Shown here piece after piece: positions 14,901 to 27,380 of a stretch of DNA of 64,000 nucleotides; positions within the stretch are counted from its first letter, which is position 1, and the number at the start of each line of letters is the position of its first letter. The position numbers were made by a program, and so were the translations under genes. Origin of the DNA: Neelides folsomi (taxonomy: Eukaryota > Arthropoda > Collembola > Neelipleona > Neelidae). The notes under the pieces were generated by a model, which worked only from the letters and a program-made list of their open reading frames with translations, was not told the DNA's origin and made no database searches. Location: contig JAQGBZ010000141.1 in NCBI GenBank assembly GCA_034687125.1, positions 1 through 64,000 of the forward strand, in the 5' to 3' direction.

Positions 14901-17900
14901 AAAAACAATGGGACCAACTGCGTGGAAGTCTCCTACAAAGCCTCAATTCTCTCATTGTACTCATGGACCAGTTACATGACCATTTTCCTATTCACCAGCC
15001 TTCTCTTCATCGAGGAGTCGGATGGGGAAAGCTCAACTCTGGCTCTCTACTTCCAAGACATGATTTACTTTGCTCACATCATTTCCATTGTGACTCTTTG
15101 CATTTGCAAAACACGGGAGCTCCCAGACCTCCTCGACCACTTGGCTCAAATGGAAGAATCAATAAAGGAGCTCTTCATATCCTGAAAGCTCAAAATACTT
15201 AAGAGCGGAAACTTTTAATTAAATTTCATGGCGGCATAACAGTAAATTATAATTGTCTGAGCAGGTACTGGAATCATAATGAAGGACCGGAGGAGAAGAT
15301 CTTATGTTAATTTCCCCAACGAGGACAAACTTTCCTTCGAAGAGGAGAAACGAGAGGCTCTCATGAAATCTCTCCACGAAGAGCAGTCGAGTGAGGCGGG
15401 GAAGGAGACGAATTACGTTCTTAAGTCCTGGCTTCTAACTATGGGATACATGACCCTAATACTTATTGGAGCTTTCAATTATTTGATCGGGATTGGAGTG
15501 AAGGGAAATGCGTCTTCTTTCCAAGAGCTGTTGGAACAGTTATCTGAAGTTTATATAATTTCGAAATTAAGATTTTGGTGGACTGGATTTTACGTTATTT
15601 ATATTGGTAATTTTTATACAAAATTGCACTTAATATTTTAATGCGTTATAAAATGTCTTAAATGCATGTGATTTTAATACTTTAAGTATATCTTACATAA
15701 GTACTTAGGCATATTGAATGGTGGCTGGATAGAAATAAAACTTTTCTGATTTTTACTGAATCGGGGAACTTACGACAAACTTTTGTTCATATAAGAGAAT
15801 ATACATTCTTAATGGAATGTAACTTGTAATGTAATCAGCAAGGTATATTACATATTATATTAGTGGACTAAACGACCAAATTAAGCTTGGATAAAAAGGT
15901 GGGTTGGACGATTAAACATGATGAGCTCGATTTTTTGTAATGCGAATTTTTTGAAGGGATTATACTAGAGTTGGCGTGGGCGTTCGGGGATATGCTCATC
16001 TTATTCTTCTCCATTACTCTTCAGTATCATTACAGGCGATTCAATTCTTCTCTCCACCTCCTCTCCTCCCTTTCCGGGGGCATAAGTGAAAGTGATGTGG
16101 AGAGACTTCGAAGCCTCCATTGGGAAATTGGAAAAAATGTGAAGGTGAGGAGGAAAAGTTTGGTAAAGTTTGATCTTCTTTGAAAACTAGAAATCAGAAC
16201 CACTCCAAGATTTGAATTAACTTTTAATGAGGGATTCTCAAACTTTGTACATAATTTGTTCACAAATGGCCAGGCTGCGGATCGAGTTCTTGGATCAATA
16301 GTGACCACATCATTCGTTTGTAACATTCTCTATTTGTTTGCGAGGGTTTACTTGGGTCTGGCCGAAGACATCACTGATTCAAGAGCATTTGTGGTATTTG
16401 AAACTGCCTATGCCTTTGCCTACTTGATCCTTAGAATTTTCTCTTCTGCCGTCCTCGCGGCGAAGTTGAACGATGAGACCTCCAACACCCTCGCCGCCCT
16501 TTCCAACTTCCCATTTACCGGAAGGACGGAGTATTATTATGCCCTGGTACAGACCCACCATTCAGCCCCAAATCCCTCTTGGCTCCTATGTCCGTTTCAT
16601 TCCGCCTACATGGAAGAGTCTGGGAGATTAAAAAGGTTTCCTTTGGACAGATGAGCCGCTTTGAGACCCAGGCCATGAACGCCAACATTCATTTTTCCGG
16701 AAACGGATATTTTATTCTCAACCGAGCCTTCATTACAACTGTGAGCTCCTTTATTAAAATATTTTAATGGAATTCAATTTTATGCTCAAACTTTGTCCTT
16801 TAGGTCATTAGCGCCCTCATCACATACGAAGTCATAATCATTCAGTTTTCAACTTCTTCCTAATCTCCATTGATTCCGCTTAAAACAACATCTTTAATAT
16901 ATTTTATCCCAAGAATCTAATGATAAGTGTTGTAAGAAGTATAATACCAACTATTAAATTCTAATTTCACTTGGTAAAATAAAAATGAGACTATTTTTTA
17001 AAGCTCAAGAAGAATTTTATCTCAATTTTTGGAATAAATTTCGCATTTCACATTTTTTTAAGGATTTTGGAATGGGATTTGTTAAAAAGATATTTGATTT
17101 AATCAGCAATAAATTAGTGAGACATAAATTTTCATTTGAATTATGCATGGAAATAAATCTTTTGACAAACTCATGTTCCTTTTTAATCACATCTATAGAT
17201 CTCCTATGCATTTTGCATTTTTAGCTTTCGCATCTAAACTAAAATACTATACTTACACTAATATTAAGAAATTACTAAGATATTTAATAAGATACTTGTA
17301 TTTGCTGAGTACATTATAAAATTTCAAAATTAGTTATAAAAGTCATGGAGTAAAAATTATACGGACCAATAAAATATCAATTATATAGCATTTACTATTA
17401 AGTCGGTAATAAATATACAAACTAGTATCCCAATATTTAATGCATATATAAAGTATATGTAGTAAATATGTCAAGTTTAACTATAGAGATTAACTTTCTC
17501 CTGTGATTAAAAATGAAGTTTATTAGACTTGAAAGGTATTTGGTGTGTAAGGTCTTGTAATGAGATTGGTTGAGAGAGACGTAATTTGATATTTGATCCC
17601 GATTGAACTAATTTGAGTCCTTATAAATAAGCAGCCTACACAGGGCAATGATCGTGGAGTGTTTCCTTGCACTCAATTTCATCAAGTGGGATAATTCATC
17701 ATAAAGACTCCACAAGTAATCTACATATGTTTTCTCAAGTTTGAGGCGAAGAGACGGGGAAGTTTTAATTAAAATGGAAATTGAGGCGAAGACTCCGTTT
17801 GTCTGTGAGTTGATGAGAAAATTGGACTTTATTTCCGGCCAAAGTTTTTAACTTTGGTCCACAAGGCACAAAATGTGAAAAAGCCCGCAAGCTCAAATCT

Positions 17901-18671
17901 TCGAACCAACTTTTCATATAATAATAATAATAATATAGAGTATGTTATATAATAATAATCATCACTAGTATCTAGTAGTAATATCTAGTAATTGGGGTGT
18001 GGTACGTAATTGGGAAAATGTGGTTATATGGTAGGAACATGTTTGGGTATTACCAGGAGTAGCTCCGGGCATCGGAGGAGGAGGAGGGCCTGGTGGCGGT
18101 GGAGGTGGCGGCGGACCTCCCACTCCGTTCTCGTTTGGCTTTGGGTTTTGCGGAGGCGGAGGCGGTTTGGCCGTCGGAGGTTTCCCTTTCACCTTGTTAT
18201 CTGTCATGTTGATAATTTGGGCGGCCTCGATGTCCAATTTCTGAATAGGAATCGTCTTCACGACCGTTTTCTTTCCTGTGGTGGGCTCGGGTTCCGGATC
18301 TGCCTTGGGTGGAGCCTTGACAGGGCTGTCGGGTTTCTTCGGGGGTTGTTTTGGCGTTTCCGCCGGGCTCGTCTGTTCCCCTGTTTTCCGCAGATTGTTT
18401 CTCCGCCAAGGAACATCCGCCTACAAGAAGTGAACTCAGCCACCATCGGAATTAATAAAAGAAGCAGCATGGGGTTAACGGCAGTTGGGTCGGCTCCTAT
18501 CTGGTTATTATTACATTAAATTATGATTAGGAAGATCCCACTGGGAAGGATGAGGAAAGGCAGGGGGCGGACACACAGAGAAATTACTTGTTGATTTGTA
18601 GAGACATCTCTGACCCAAGGAGGCTTCTGTGGCTGGGACGCTTTGCCCCGGTTAGGGGGAATGACTGGCAT
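11907..18671 (-). CDS. Proline-rich, double WH2, coiled-coil actin-binding protein (SALS-like)
   Basis: Six exons on the minus strand close in phase: 18671-18588, 18420-18054, 14429-14254, 13873-13741, 13450-12902 and 12679-11907, giving 693 residues. Order of parts: PPWVRDV and VPWRRNNLRK near the N-terminus; a Lys/Pro-rich segment; a polyproline run (about residues 125-150); two WH2 motifs, one centred on MMKEIETGRKLRHV, the other on LLSEIQGGIKLKKV, each followed by NDRSKP; then GLRKFMRQMT and coiled coils. A Ser/Glu-rich acidic run of about 50 residues interrupts the C-terminal coiled coil. WH2 motifs bind monomeric actin and polyproline recruits profilin. Two WH2 motifs after proline-rich sequence match SALS (sarcomere length short), which controls thin-filament length at pointed ends in fly muscle; that name is inferred. 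WIP/verprolin or espin/forked relatives are the alternatives. Intron 2 (14430-18053) holds a gustatory receptor gene on the other strand. Confidence 0.8.
14733..16863 (+). CDS. Gustatory receptor (7tm_7 family), sugar-receptor-like; first junction unresolved
   Basis: This is a seven-pass chemoreceptor, a ligand-gated cation channel of taste neurons. Exons read: 14733-15182 (ATG at 14733, first ATG of the frame), 15265-15606, 15969-16144, 16274-16546, 16651-16740 and 16804-16863. The last four junctions are GT-AG and in phase. The final exon carries TYEVIIIQF, the family's C-terminal TY(x5)QF signature, 5 residues before the stop, and upstream hydrophobic segments fit the transmembrane helices. 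Total length is about 463 residues, normal for insect sugar receptors, and the N-terminal segment (FRGIWPLLCIGKLFGLIPL) resembles the Gr5a/Gr64 start. Oddity: exon 1 runs into a TGA at 15183 with no usable GT donor before it, and exon 2 needs a phase-1 partner. The gene may use an unusual intron, contain a sequence error, or be recently inactivated. It lies wholly within an intron of the antisense WH2 gene. Confidence 0.8.
16864..18053. other. Remainder of the WH2-gene intron, no gene seen
   Basis: AT-rich sequence between the gustatory receptor stop and the polyproline exon of the WH2 gene. A short ATAATAATAATAATAAT microsatellite lies at about 17920-17937. No further exon is supported. Confidence 0.6.
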
Positions 18672-19612
18672 TTTTGCTTTTAGGCTCTAAACAGAAGGTC
18701 CACTAAATGGTTAAGGTTCAACTACAAGGCCGCTTGGGGTTCCTCAAAAATCCTTTTCAAAAAAAGTTAGGGGAGGGAGCTGAGCAAGCCACATTTACTG
18801 TTTACAGGTTTACTAATTAGAGATTTTCAAAACAACACCTCTGGGAGAGCTTTGAAAATAATTTTTGTACAAATTATTTTTAATTAATAAACGTATTTAT
18901 GTGGAATAAGCAGGAGACACGAGGGAATTTCAAAATGCAGTTTGGATTTTAAAAACCATTAGAATGGCGGCTTTCCCGAGACTCTGAGAAGATGTTTAAT
19001 TAACAATTCTATAAAATGAAATCTTGTGAAAAGCAAGTGGAGGAGAATGAAAGAGTGGAAACTAACGGGAAAAAAGAAAATGACAGGCTGAAATTGTAGA
19101 AATAAGGAATTGACTGCTCTCCGTGAATGGCGGATGGTGAACTAATGTGGAGCATGCTTCTGGGTTGACCCATTGCTATTTCCGTCCCGAAATTTTTACA
19201 AGTTTATTCTTCAGGAGCCGAGAGTCGAAAATGTGAATCACTTAATTTCCTTTCGGATCGGTGAGGGACGGGGACCGAGGTTTGTGGTTCTTAAAATACC
19301 GTCGTTCGTCCCCAGACCCTCTCAGATGCGCAGCTCATTCATTCGTGGGCCGAAGATGAGTCTCGGGGGAAGATGAGGAAAGAACCGGGAGACACCGACA
19401 GGAGAAAATTGGGCCTTGGGATGACGGAAGTGGGTTTATTGTTTATGGCCTCCCAACAATCTCATTTCATTAGACCTCGCTCCCTTTATCTTGTCGAGCG
19501 ATTCAAGACCGCGATCTCCATTGGCTGTTCCGGACCGACCCCTTTGAAACCTCATTTAAAATTCATATTTCACTCAAATGGCCCGTTTTTACGTTGGGCC
19601 TCCTAATACACG
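18672..19612 (-). promoter_or_regulatory. Upstream region of the WH2 gene
   Basis: This follows the ATG of the minus-strand WH2 gene. The part from about 19140 to 19610 is GC-richer and open in places on the plus strand, but I recognise no protein. Promoter or untranslated sequence of the WH2 gene is the simplest reading (inference). Confidence 0.3.
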
Positions 19613-19620
19613 GCCATGAT

Positions 19621-20202
19621 CAGGGGCGGTCCCAGGATTTGAAGAAGGGGGGGTCACAAATTTGTTTGTTATAAAACAATGCATTATAATAGCTAAAATG
19701 TACTTAAACTTATAATCAGTATCTGTAAAATATTAATAAATAGTACTGGAAATAGTATAGATCTACTAATTTCGATACCATGTTGCGAATTACAACGGGA
19801 CAGGTCCCGAGAAATTTTTTTTGAAACTTACATTGATCGTGTGCTATTTGAACGGGACCTTTAGGTCCCAATAATTTTTTTCCGTTCAAGTAGTTTTAAA
19901 TATTTCAAAGGGACTTTTTGATCGAGAGAAAATTTCGATATTTCTACGAGACCATTATTGTGTAATTCCATTTGGGATCTGAGAAATATTAAAAACGTGT
20001 TACAATTTCAATAGGGAAGCTAGGCCCCTAGAAAATATTTTAAAAGTTACAATTAAATCATTATTCTCACTATTAAACAATCGGGACCTTTAGGTCCTTG
20101 CACCTATTTTTCAGTTATAACTAGATTATATCTACATCGTTTACCAAAGTCAAGGGGGGGGCCATGGGCCCAGTTGACCCCCCCCCCCTGGGACCGCCAC
20201 TG
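19621..20202. mobile_element. Non-autonomous hAT element (582 bp) with 8-bp target duplication
   Basis: The left end starts CAGGGGCGGTCCCAGG and the right end is the reverse complement of CAGTGGCGGTCCCAGG, so the terminal inverted repeats match at 15 of 16 bases and are followed by G-runs on each side. The element is flanked by the identical octamer GCCATGAT at 19613-19620 and 20203-20210. CAGNGGCGG ends with an 8-bp duplication are diagnostic of hAT transposons. No transposase frame is present; the interior is AT-rich with repeated GGGACCTTTAGGTCC motifs. An exact duplication and well-matched ends suggest a fairly recent insertion. Confidence 0.95.
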
Positions 20203-20210
20203 GCCATGAT

Positions 20211-23200
20211 TACACTCCGTTCCATCCATTAATTTGTGAAACAATTCCATAGAACCTATGAATATTAATCCCCTTGTTGAGACTTTCCCCGCCCACGTTC
20301 CGGCCTCATTTCTCACGTAAAGATGGTTCGGAGTTGGGAGCCAAGATGCCCGCCCTTTTATGTCCATAATATAATGGTCCATCCACCAGTGGAATACTAA
20401 TCCGCAAAATGAACACACGGCCAACGAGGTATTAACAATGGGAGCCGTAAGAGAATTAAATGCATGTTCAGATAGATTCTCTCTTCGAGTCGCTTGTTCT
20501 CGTGAATTTTATTACGTGTAGCTCGATTCACAAGGCCTTAAAGGAATAACAAACTTTGCGAGCCAGATCCTCTACAACAGCTTTCTTCCTAATGGAATCA
20601 CCAAATTCATTTATTTCTCTCCATCTCATATCTGAGGTTCCACAGTTGCAAATATCACTCCTCTTTTACACTTCATGTGAAAGCTTCTAGGTACATCACT
20701 AGTTTATTATATTCACTAATTATATCTTAAACCCAACTACGTACTTCATATTCGAATACTTCTTTTGACACAGTATCTATGGTATAATATTAAATATAAT
20801 AATAGGTACGCATGTTAATAATATGCGTGAATTGAGGCAAAGTTGCACTATGGAACTGGCTCATGGTACAAAATTAACACAATCGTCTAATATAAATAGT
20901 TATATTATATAGATATATGTACGTATATTATAAGTACGTATTCATACCATACATATTTACTTGTATTATTTAGTGAACAGAATTACAAACAAATTTTAGT
21001 GTTGAATACATACAGATAATTGACGAGAGATCATCACATTATATTTTTACTCGTATTTCACTTTTCACAAAGCAATGAGAGGTTTAATAGCTTTAAATTG
21101 TATATTATTCAATATTTATAATTTATTTTAAAGCTTTATCTTGAATGTTACATTAAATAAGTATTTTCTATTATACTGATATACCATTTATATATCAATA
21201 TTACTACTTGGTATACTTATGTTCTATATTGCAAAACATTACAATATTATATTACTAAACATTTGACATTCATGTATGCAAGTATTGTATTTTATAGGCA
21301 CTGATAGAGACTATTTATGTAAATGTAATTTTATAGGAATAAATGAATTCAACATTACAATATTCAAAGGCTAATACATATAGTATCATATAATTTATAA
21401 TGCTAAATAGATTCATATTTATTTTATTAGCATTTAAGTGATATTATAGGTGAAATAATATTTATTGATTTATTATACTGCAATTTTGTAATATTTATTA
21501 GTAAGTACCTAGCTGGACATGTGTATGAATAAATAGATATTTAAATACACTGCGACAATATTTAAAAGTGTACATAGTACATATTGCATTCGTAACATCT
21601 AAAACTAATATATACCCAATCTGTAAATAGGTGGCTAATTTGCACAGACATACGTACATGGTAGCTTTAGATTAAATTTCATTTTCCAAAGGCTGACAAG
21701 TTGTGTAATATAAAAAGGAAACTAAACATTGTCGACGACGGTCTTGAAAATGATTCAACTAATGCACAACAATAGCTAATAGGAATGATAAATTATGTAC
21801 TATAGTGTTATTTATTACTATTATTTATATGTATACATATATGATGTCTTTTGGAGTGTAAGTGTATGTACTGGAATGGTATACTCGTGTATAAAGAATT
21901 TTGCTTGATCTATCTCTGATCTGTTTACATTTACAAGATCAGATTCCCCTGAATTCACAACATAGGCTTCTCTGTGGATGGGTCTTTGAGCTTTGATCAA
22001 CTTTTCTCTCCCACGTATTGAAGCATTAGAGAAAATTAAACTTGTTATTTTCTCCTTCTCAAAGCGAGCCGAAGATGAGAGAAAGGAGCTCTAAGGGAAT
22101 TCTCTCTTTAACATCTCTATTTTCATTCCAGTTTCCTTAACTGAGTGGGATCGGAAAAGGGAGTATTTTGGAACGCTAATGGTTTTTAAACTACTTTGCA
22201 AGTCACAAAGAAGGAGTCTCTTCCCTGGTTTTCACGCGTCCCTATAAAGCATCCTTCAGACCAACCCGTTGTCTCCATTACCCCACAAAAGAATAAAACC
22301 CATTTTTCATTTATAAATAGAAAAATGTCGATATAGAAACGAAAAAAAAGAACATTCTACGTGTATCATATCATATTGATGTGATACTAAAAATTTTAGA
22401 TCCTTTTTATTGTCCCAAGTTAGAAAAGAATGCCAGTTACCTATTCATACAAGTACTTTGTTCGTCATATTTTACATCCTTCCAGTTTTAGATTTAGTAA
22501 AGCTTTTAATATTCATCATTTGGCAAGATTTTACAAGTAATGTCTTAAGTACATTTAGGTATTTAGTACATTCTTCATGCATTATAAAGTACCTTTATGC
22601 CTGTGTTTATAGCAACTGTTATTTTTGAGCGTTATTTTACATTTATAGTAAGAATTTTCCATTTTTTATGGTTTTAGACTTGTCAGAGAAGGTGAAATTC
22701 GCAACTAATAAATTCACGTCTTTTCTATACATTTCTGGTCATGCTGGCCTTTGACTGATCACAAGTCGCCATTATGTAAAATATGTATGGAATAGAAATA
22801 TAAATACAGAATTTTGTGCTTATATCAATTAATAATTCATTTTTATGAAAGTTATATTATAACTACCACTAATTGGGTAGATTATTTATTTTCTAATTAC
22901 TATATTCTGCTATTTGTCCGTGCTTAATGAGCATGAAGTTTCCTAAGGCCATTTTAAATTCATGCTCAAATTCACGATTATAGGTTTGAACATGAATACC
23001 TACAAAACCTAATTTAGTTAATGACTTACTTACACGTGGTAGTTAGTTGAATTCATAAATTTTGTTTATTTTTGAGATGCTAAAACTCAGAATAAGCTTT
23101 CATCTAATTACTCACTTTTACTTAAACTTTGTAAATATTTAATAAAAGTTGAATTAGTTTACTTTTAAGTAGATTAATGGTATTCACTAACAACATTTTG

Positions 23201-24766
23201 TGCTATTCATCGCTAGAAACTAATGATTAATTCTTGAAAATTGCTTCAAATCTTCAAATCTAATAAGTACAATGGGAAAGATGTGAATCAAATAGAAAAT
23301 ACAAAGTATGCAATACAGTTTGCCTATACAGTTACTACATGCAATTTGTAATATCTCCTATGCCAGATATACCATATTAAAGTTATGTATCTGTGTACCT
23401 TTATTCGATGCGCACCATAACACAACATAACAATAGTTGTATATAAACTGGAAAGATTAATGACGAATAATGACAATAACAATTTAATAGCCTATCTGGA
23501 CATAAAATAATATTCAATTAACGCTTTAATTACATTTTATTAACAAAATCTGTATTTTGCCTCGAAATTTACTTTAGCTAAATAATTCAAGGCTTTATGT
23601 TTCATTTTATTACTATTACTCCTATATTGCTCAAGGTCACAGCCTATATAAATATTCATTTTATCTTTAGTTCACATTGATTGTGCCCTGAAGAACAACA
23701 ATGTAAATATTGCAACTTTCACCGCTTTCTCTTTCATTGTGCTAAATACAGGGTTTGCGTACCTATTCATTATAAATATTTTGATTACTAATTGCAAATG
23801 AACCTAAATTAAATCTATTTGAAATGAATAACTTTAATTATAAATCATTAGTTGCAGATTGTAATATTACACATTTGTATAGTAATTTTGCTATGATGTC
23901 CATTTATGGTATGATTGAGTCATTTTACTTTGTTTAAATGTTAATTGATTGACTGATGATGAATGAGATCTATTGTAGCTTGAAATGATCATCACCAGCC
24001 TTGTGATAATTTCTATTTTCATAGGTTGTGATAAGGTAGTACATGTATTTTAATTGTAATTTGTATTAGATAGAATAAGCATTCTGCTGTTGCGTTAGAA
24101 TGATAAATTTTAAGTATTCATGTCAGGGATACCTAGAATAGAATACATCTTTATATCAATGATCATGTCATGGATTGTTAATACATTCTAGAGATTGATA
24201 ATATTATTACGCATTTACATATTCACATTACAATACCATTTCAGTTTTCTTCTACATATTCATATTTCTGCTTAAATTTTTTTCCCTTGTCACGTTGTCA
24301 CATATCTTAATTATTTATATTGTCGGAATTGTGATTGTTTAACTGGAGCAATGAAACAATTTGTGAGTTTTATAAAAGCTAAATGCATAAAATAAATATT
24401 TGTGCTCTGTGTATTATCATAGTATTGTTAGTATTATTCAATTAAGATGAAACAACTTACATACTGATACTAGACTTGTACACATAAGTATATGAATTAT
24501 ATGAATATTCGATGCATATACTAATATAAGATTTTCTGAATTTAGGCAAGTATATGGTAATTGAGGTAGAATAAGTAAGTATGTAATATTAATCACACTT
24601 ACTTTCGTGCCTTTAATAGATATAGATGTCTAAAGAAGGAAGTTGAGGCCCAGGAAAGACTGAAAGACGAAGAAGCAAATTGATGATGCGTTGAAGGTGA
24701 CCCTTAATTGTTTTCAAACCCATGTGTCGTAATTATTTTAATTCGGAAGTGAGCGAGAAATGTTCA
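20211..24766. other. Long AT-rich intergenic region
   Basis: Between the hAT element and the RASL10-type gene I find no supported exon on either strand. A GC-richer patch at about 21930-22280 interrupts the AT-rich sequence but has no coding signal. The region lies upstream of the WH2 gene and downstream of RASL10 and could hold distal regulatory sites. Confidence 0.6.
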
Positions 24767-25876
24767 TCAACTAACGGAGCAATTTTCGCGATGGAGCGGA
24801 TTTTCCATGTGCGTCGAATGGGTGTTGTCTTTTGTATGGGCTAGTTCATTGGAGAGCCTTGTGATCTCCCTGAAGAGATGAACGATCCGAAAGTTAAACT
24901 TTGCACTGCACTCCACTTGAGTGAGCCGCCACTTTCGGATGATGGTGGCGATTTCCCTCCGTTCCCGCGACTCATGAGAGGAGCTGGGTGGCGGACGCGG
25001 GCTGAGCAGATCGTGCTTGTTGGCCACAATGAGGATAGGGACGTTGTGCATGTCCGTCCTAGACTCGAAGATTTGGTTCTTGAGGGCCTTGACCTGCTGG
25101 AAGGACTCGAGGTTGGAGGCGTCGTAGACGAGAAGATAGGCAGAGGCGCTTCGGATGAACAGCCCGCCGCTCCACTCCTCAAGGGAGTTTTGCGGGAAGG
25201 AGAGGATGGGGGGGATGTCGAGAATCTTGAGCTGGTAGATCCGGTTCTCAAGCATGACCGTCCTCTCCACCGCCACGGGAGTCACCGTCCTCACGTACAA
25301 TCCAGAGAAATTGTTTGACCCAAATTGCTGAAACACCCAAATTTGAGTCAAGGGGCCGAAAGGATTGAAAAATGGCCCGCGCCCCTTTCAATTCCACCCA
25401 CCCTCCATTTATCTAATTCAAAGGCAAAAGGATTGGATTGTAAATTCTCCGACCTGGCTTTTAAATTCCACTTTATCCCCTTACGAGAGAGAGTCGAGGA
25501 AAGTGCGGAACTTCCCCTTACTCCCTTTTCCACTCCCAGACTCTCAAAGAGAATTATTTGATGTCAAAAATGATGAAAATTGTATGTGGAAGGCTGTCAT
25601 TGAATAAAAGGAATAATGCATGAGGGGAAAACTTTACAATTGTAACAGGTGAGATGAAAATGAGAGAGAAAAATCTGTGTGGTAAAAAGGTCTGGAAGCA
25701 ATTTGAGTCAGAAATGGCTGTCAATGGATCCTCATCTTCTTAATCTCAATTCAATACTTGCAGATTAACCTGACGGGGAAGGGGAGAGGGAAAAGGAGAA
25801 AATTGTCACTCACTTGAATGATAGCCGTCTTCCCAACCCCGCTCGCACCCATCACGACTATCTTGATCAAATGCAT
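24767..25876 (-). CDS. RASL10B: Ras-like small GTPase, RASL10 family
   Basis: Two exons, 25876-25814 and 25327-24767, join in phase 0 to give 207 residues, close to the roughly 203 of vertebrate RASL10B. The first exon is almost only the P-loop: GASGVGKT. The second carries LKILDIPP where Ras has DTAGQ, followed by SFPQNSLEEW as in RASL10, then NKHD (G4) and ECSAK (G5). The C-terminus is CSVS, a CaaX box with serine last, predicting farnesylation and membrane attachment. Replacement of the G3 Gly-Gln by Pro-Pro is a known feature of this subfamily and implies unusual or absent intrinsic GTP hydrolysis. An extra Pro/Ser-rich stretch (SPRPPPSSSH) lies after G4. The gene is divergent from the K2P channel pair, 1.5 kb between start codons. 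Confidence 0.93.
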
Positions 25877-27380
25877 CTTGAGACTTCATTCTTCTTTAAG
25901 CCTTTGTTCTGGAAAGAGCCATTTATCTTTTTTCCTCCTTCTCCCGTAATTGAATGAGGGGAACGAGACGGGAATCTATCATTTATGGATTTCCCATTAG
26001 GCTTCATTCCATTTGTACTCCGGATTCCCTCCTCTCCCACACGGTTCAATAATGAAGGGGCCGATATGAGAGAGGATCATAATATAATAACTAATGAACC
26101 TCTTTGGCCAAACCGCACTCGATGGCTTTCAATTATTTAACATCGATCTCCTTTCTCCCCATTGATCCCTCTCTTCGAATTATTATGAAACAAGCAATTA
26201 CGGCCCTCATAATCCTCTTATGCCCAATCCTCTTACCCGCCCCGATTACCCAAATACCCCGAATCAATGGGCTTAAACACCTGACTCGCCCTCGTTGTGA
26301 CAGCGACCGCAAACGAGGGCGTTAAGTGGATTCCAATTCCCACGGAACTTGGTCAATTTAAACGTGTAAGCTCTGCTCCAAGTCTCATTACATATTTGCA
26401 CATAGGGCAGATAAAGGGCCGAGTGAAGGGATCTCCATACAACGTGAATGTAATTTTGGCCACTTCCGGATCGTGGGGGAATAATTTTGTTGGAACGGCG
26501 GCGGGAGATATTTAAACGCAATTAGGGTCTTACTTGGCAGTGAGGCACCGGCGGGTGTGAGCGGCGGGGAGCGGCGGCAGGTGGAATCAGAGGGTGAAGT
26601 GAGCAGATGATCGATTGGGCAGAGGAGATCCCGGTTCAGACATCTCTTCATCGTCCGCTCCTCGACTACTGGAAGTGGGAGAGCGGAGCGACCTCGGAAT
26701 CCTCATCTTTACATCTTCAATCCCTTCCTTTCCCAATGTCCCACTCCGCCCTCGAAAAATCGATCCGGCCCCGTGGAAAATTCCTCTCCTCCCACCTCGT
26801 CGGTCTGTAATCCGAATTCCGGGCCGTCTCACCTTCCCAGAGTTGACCCACACGGCAGCTCGGCCCGGCCGACTATTTATACTTAAAGCCTCATCCTCTC
26901 CTGATGACTTCCAGGCCCGCGCGAGGAACAAATCTCTCAAATAATGCTCATTTGAATTGCCAAGGAGCTAATGGAGAAGGAGCTTGTTGGAATGTCGCGA
27001 ACAATGTCGTTCCGTCAAAGAGAGTAAATGCGGGCTATTTATAACCCGCCGCCCCCTGACCCCGTTCCTACCCCGGAGCCCTTACCCCCAGACCGCATTA
27101 GCGGATGGGCGGGGGAAGGGGAGAGGGCGGCGGTCAGAGGACCCGAATCCCGTCACCACGTGTTTCCAATCTCAAGGGTTAAGAATAGGCCCTCCTATTT
27201 ATAGCCCTCCACTCGGAGAAGTGGGAATTAATGAAGAGTCTCCTTGTCCCGACGGCCCGAGAGTGTCTCCTCGGTGTGGCTCAGTCTCTCAAGCTCCTGC
27301 CCCTGCACTGCCGCTCCCGCCGACACCGGTGGCCGGATGCTCACCGACCTCCCTTCCCCCGCCGTCCATGGTGGTATTAG
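25877..27380. promoter_or_regulatory. Shared upstream region of the RASL10 gene and the first K2P channel
   Basis: The two genes are transcribed away from each other, and this interval is GC-rich, most of all at 26500-27360, like a CpG-rich promoter. Open frames on both strands reflect base composition and show no recognisable domain. Untranslated first exons are likely but cannot be placed. Confidence 0.4.

Noticed and set aside
15177-15185. U12-type AT-AC donor (ATATCCT) to explain the gustatory receptor junction
   Set aside because: The first seven bases fit, but no AC or AG acceptor near 15240-15270 restores the reading frame of exon 2, and no clear branch-point consensus is seen.
17920-17960. 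ATA microsatellite near the polyproline exon
   Set aside because: Short and typical of AT-rich DNA; nothing suggests function.
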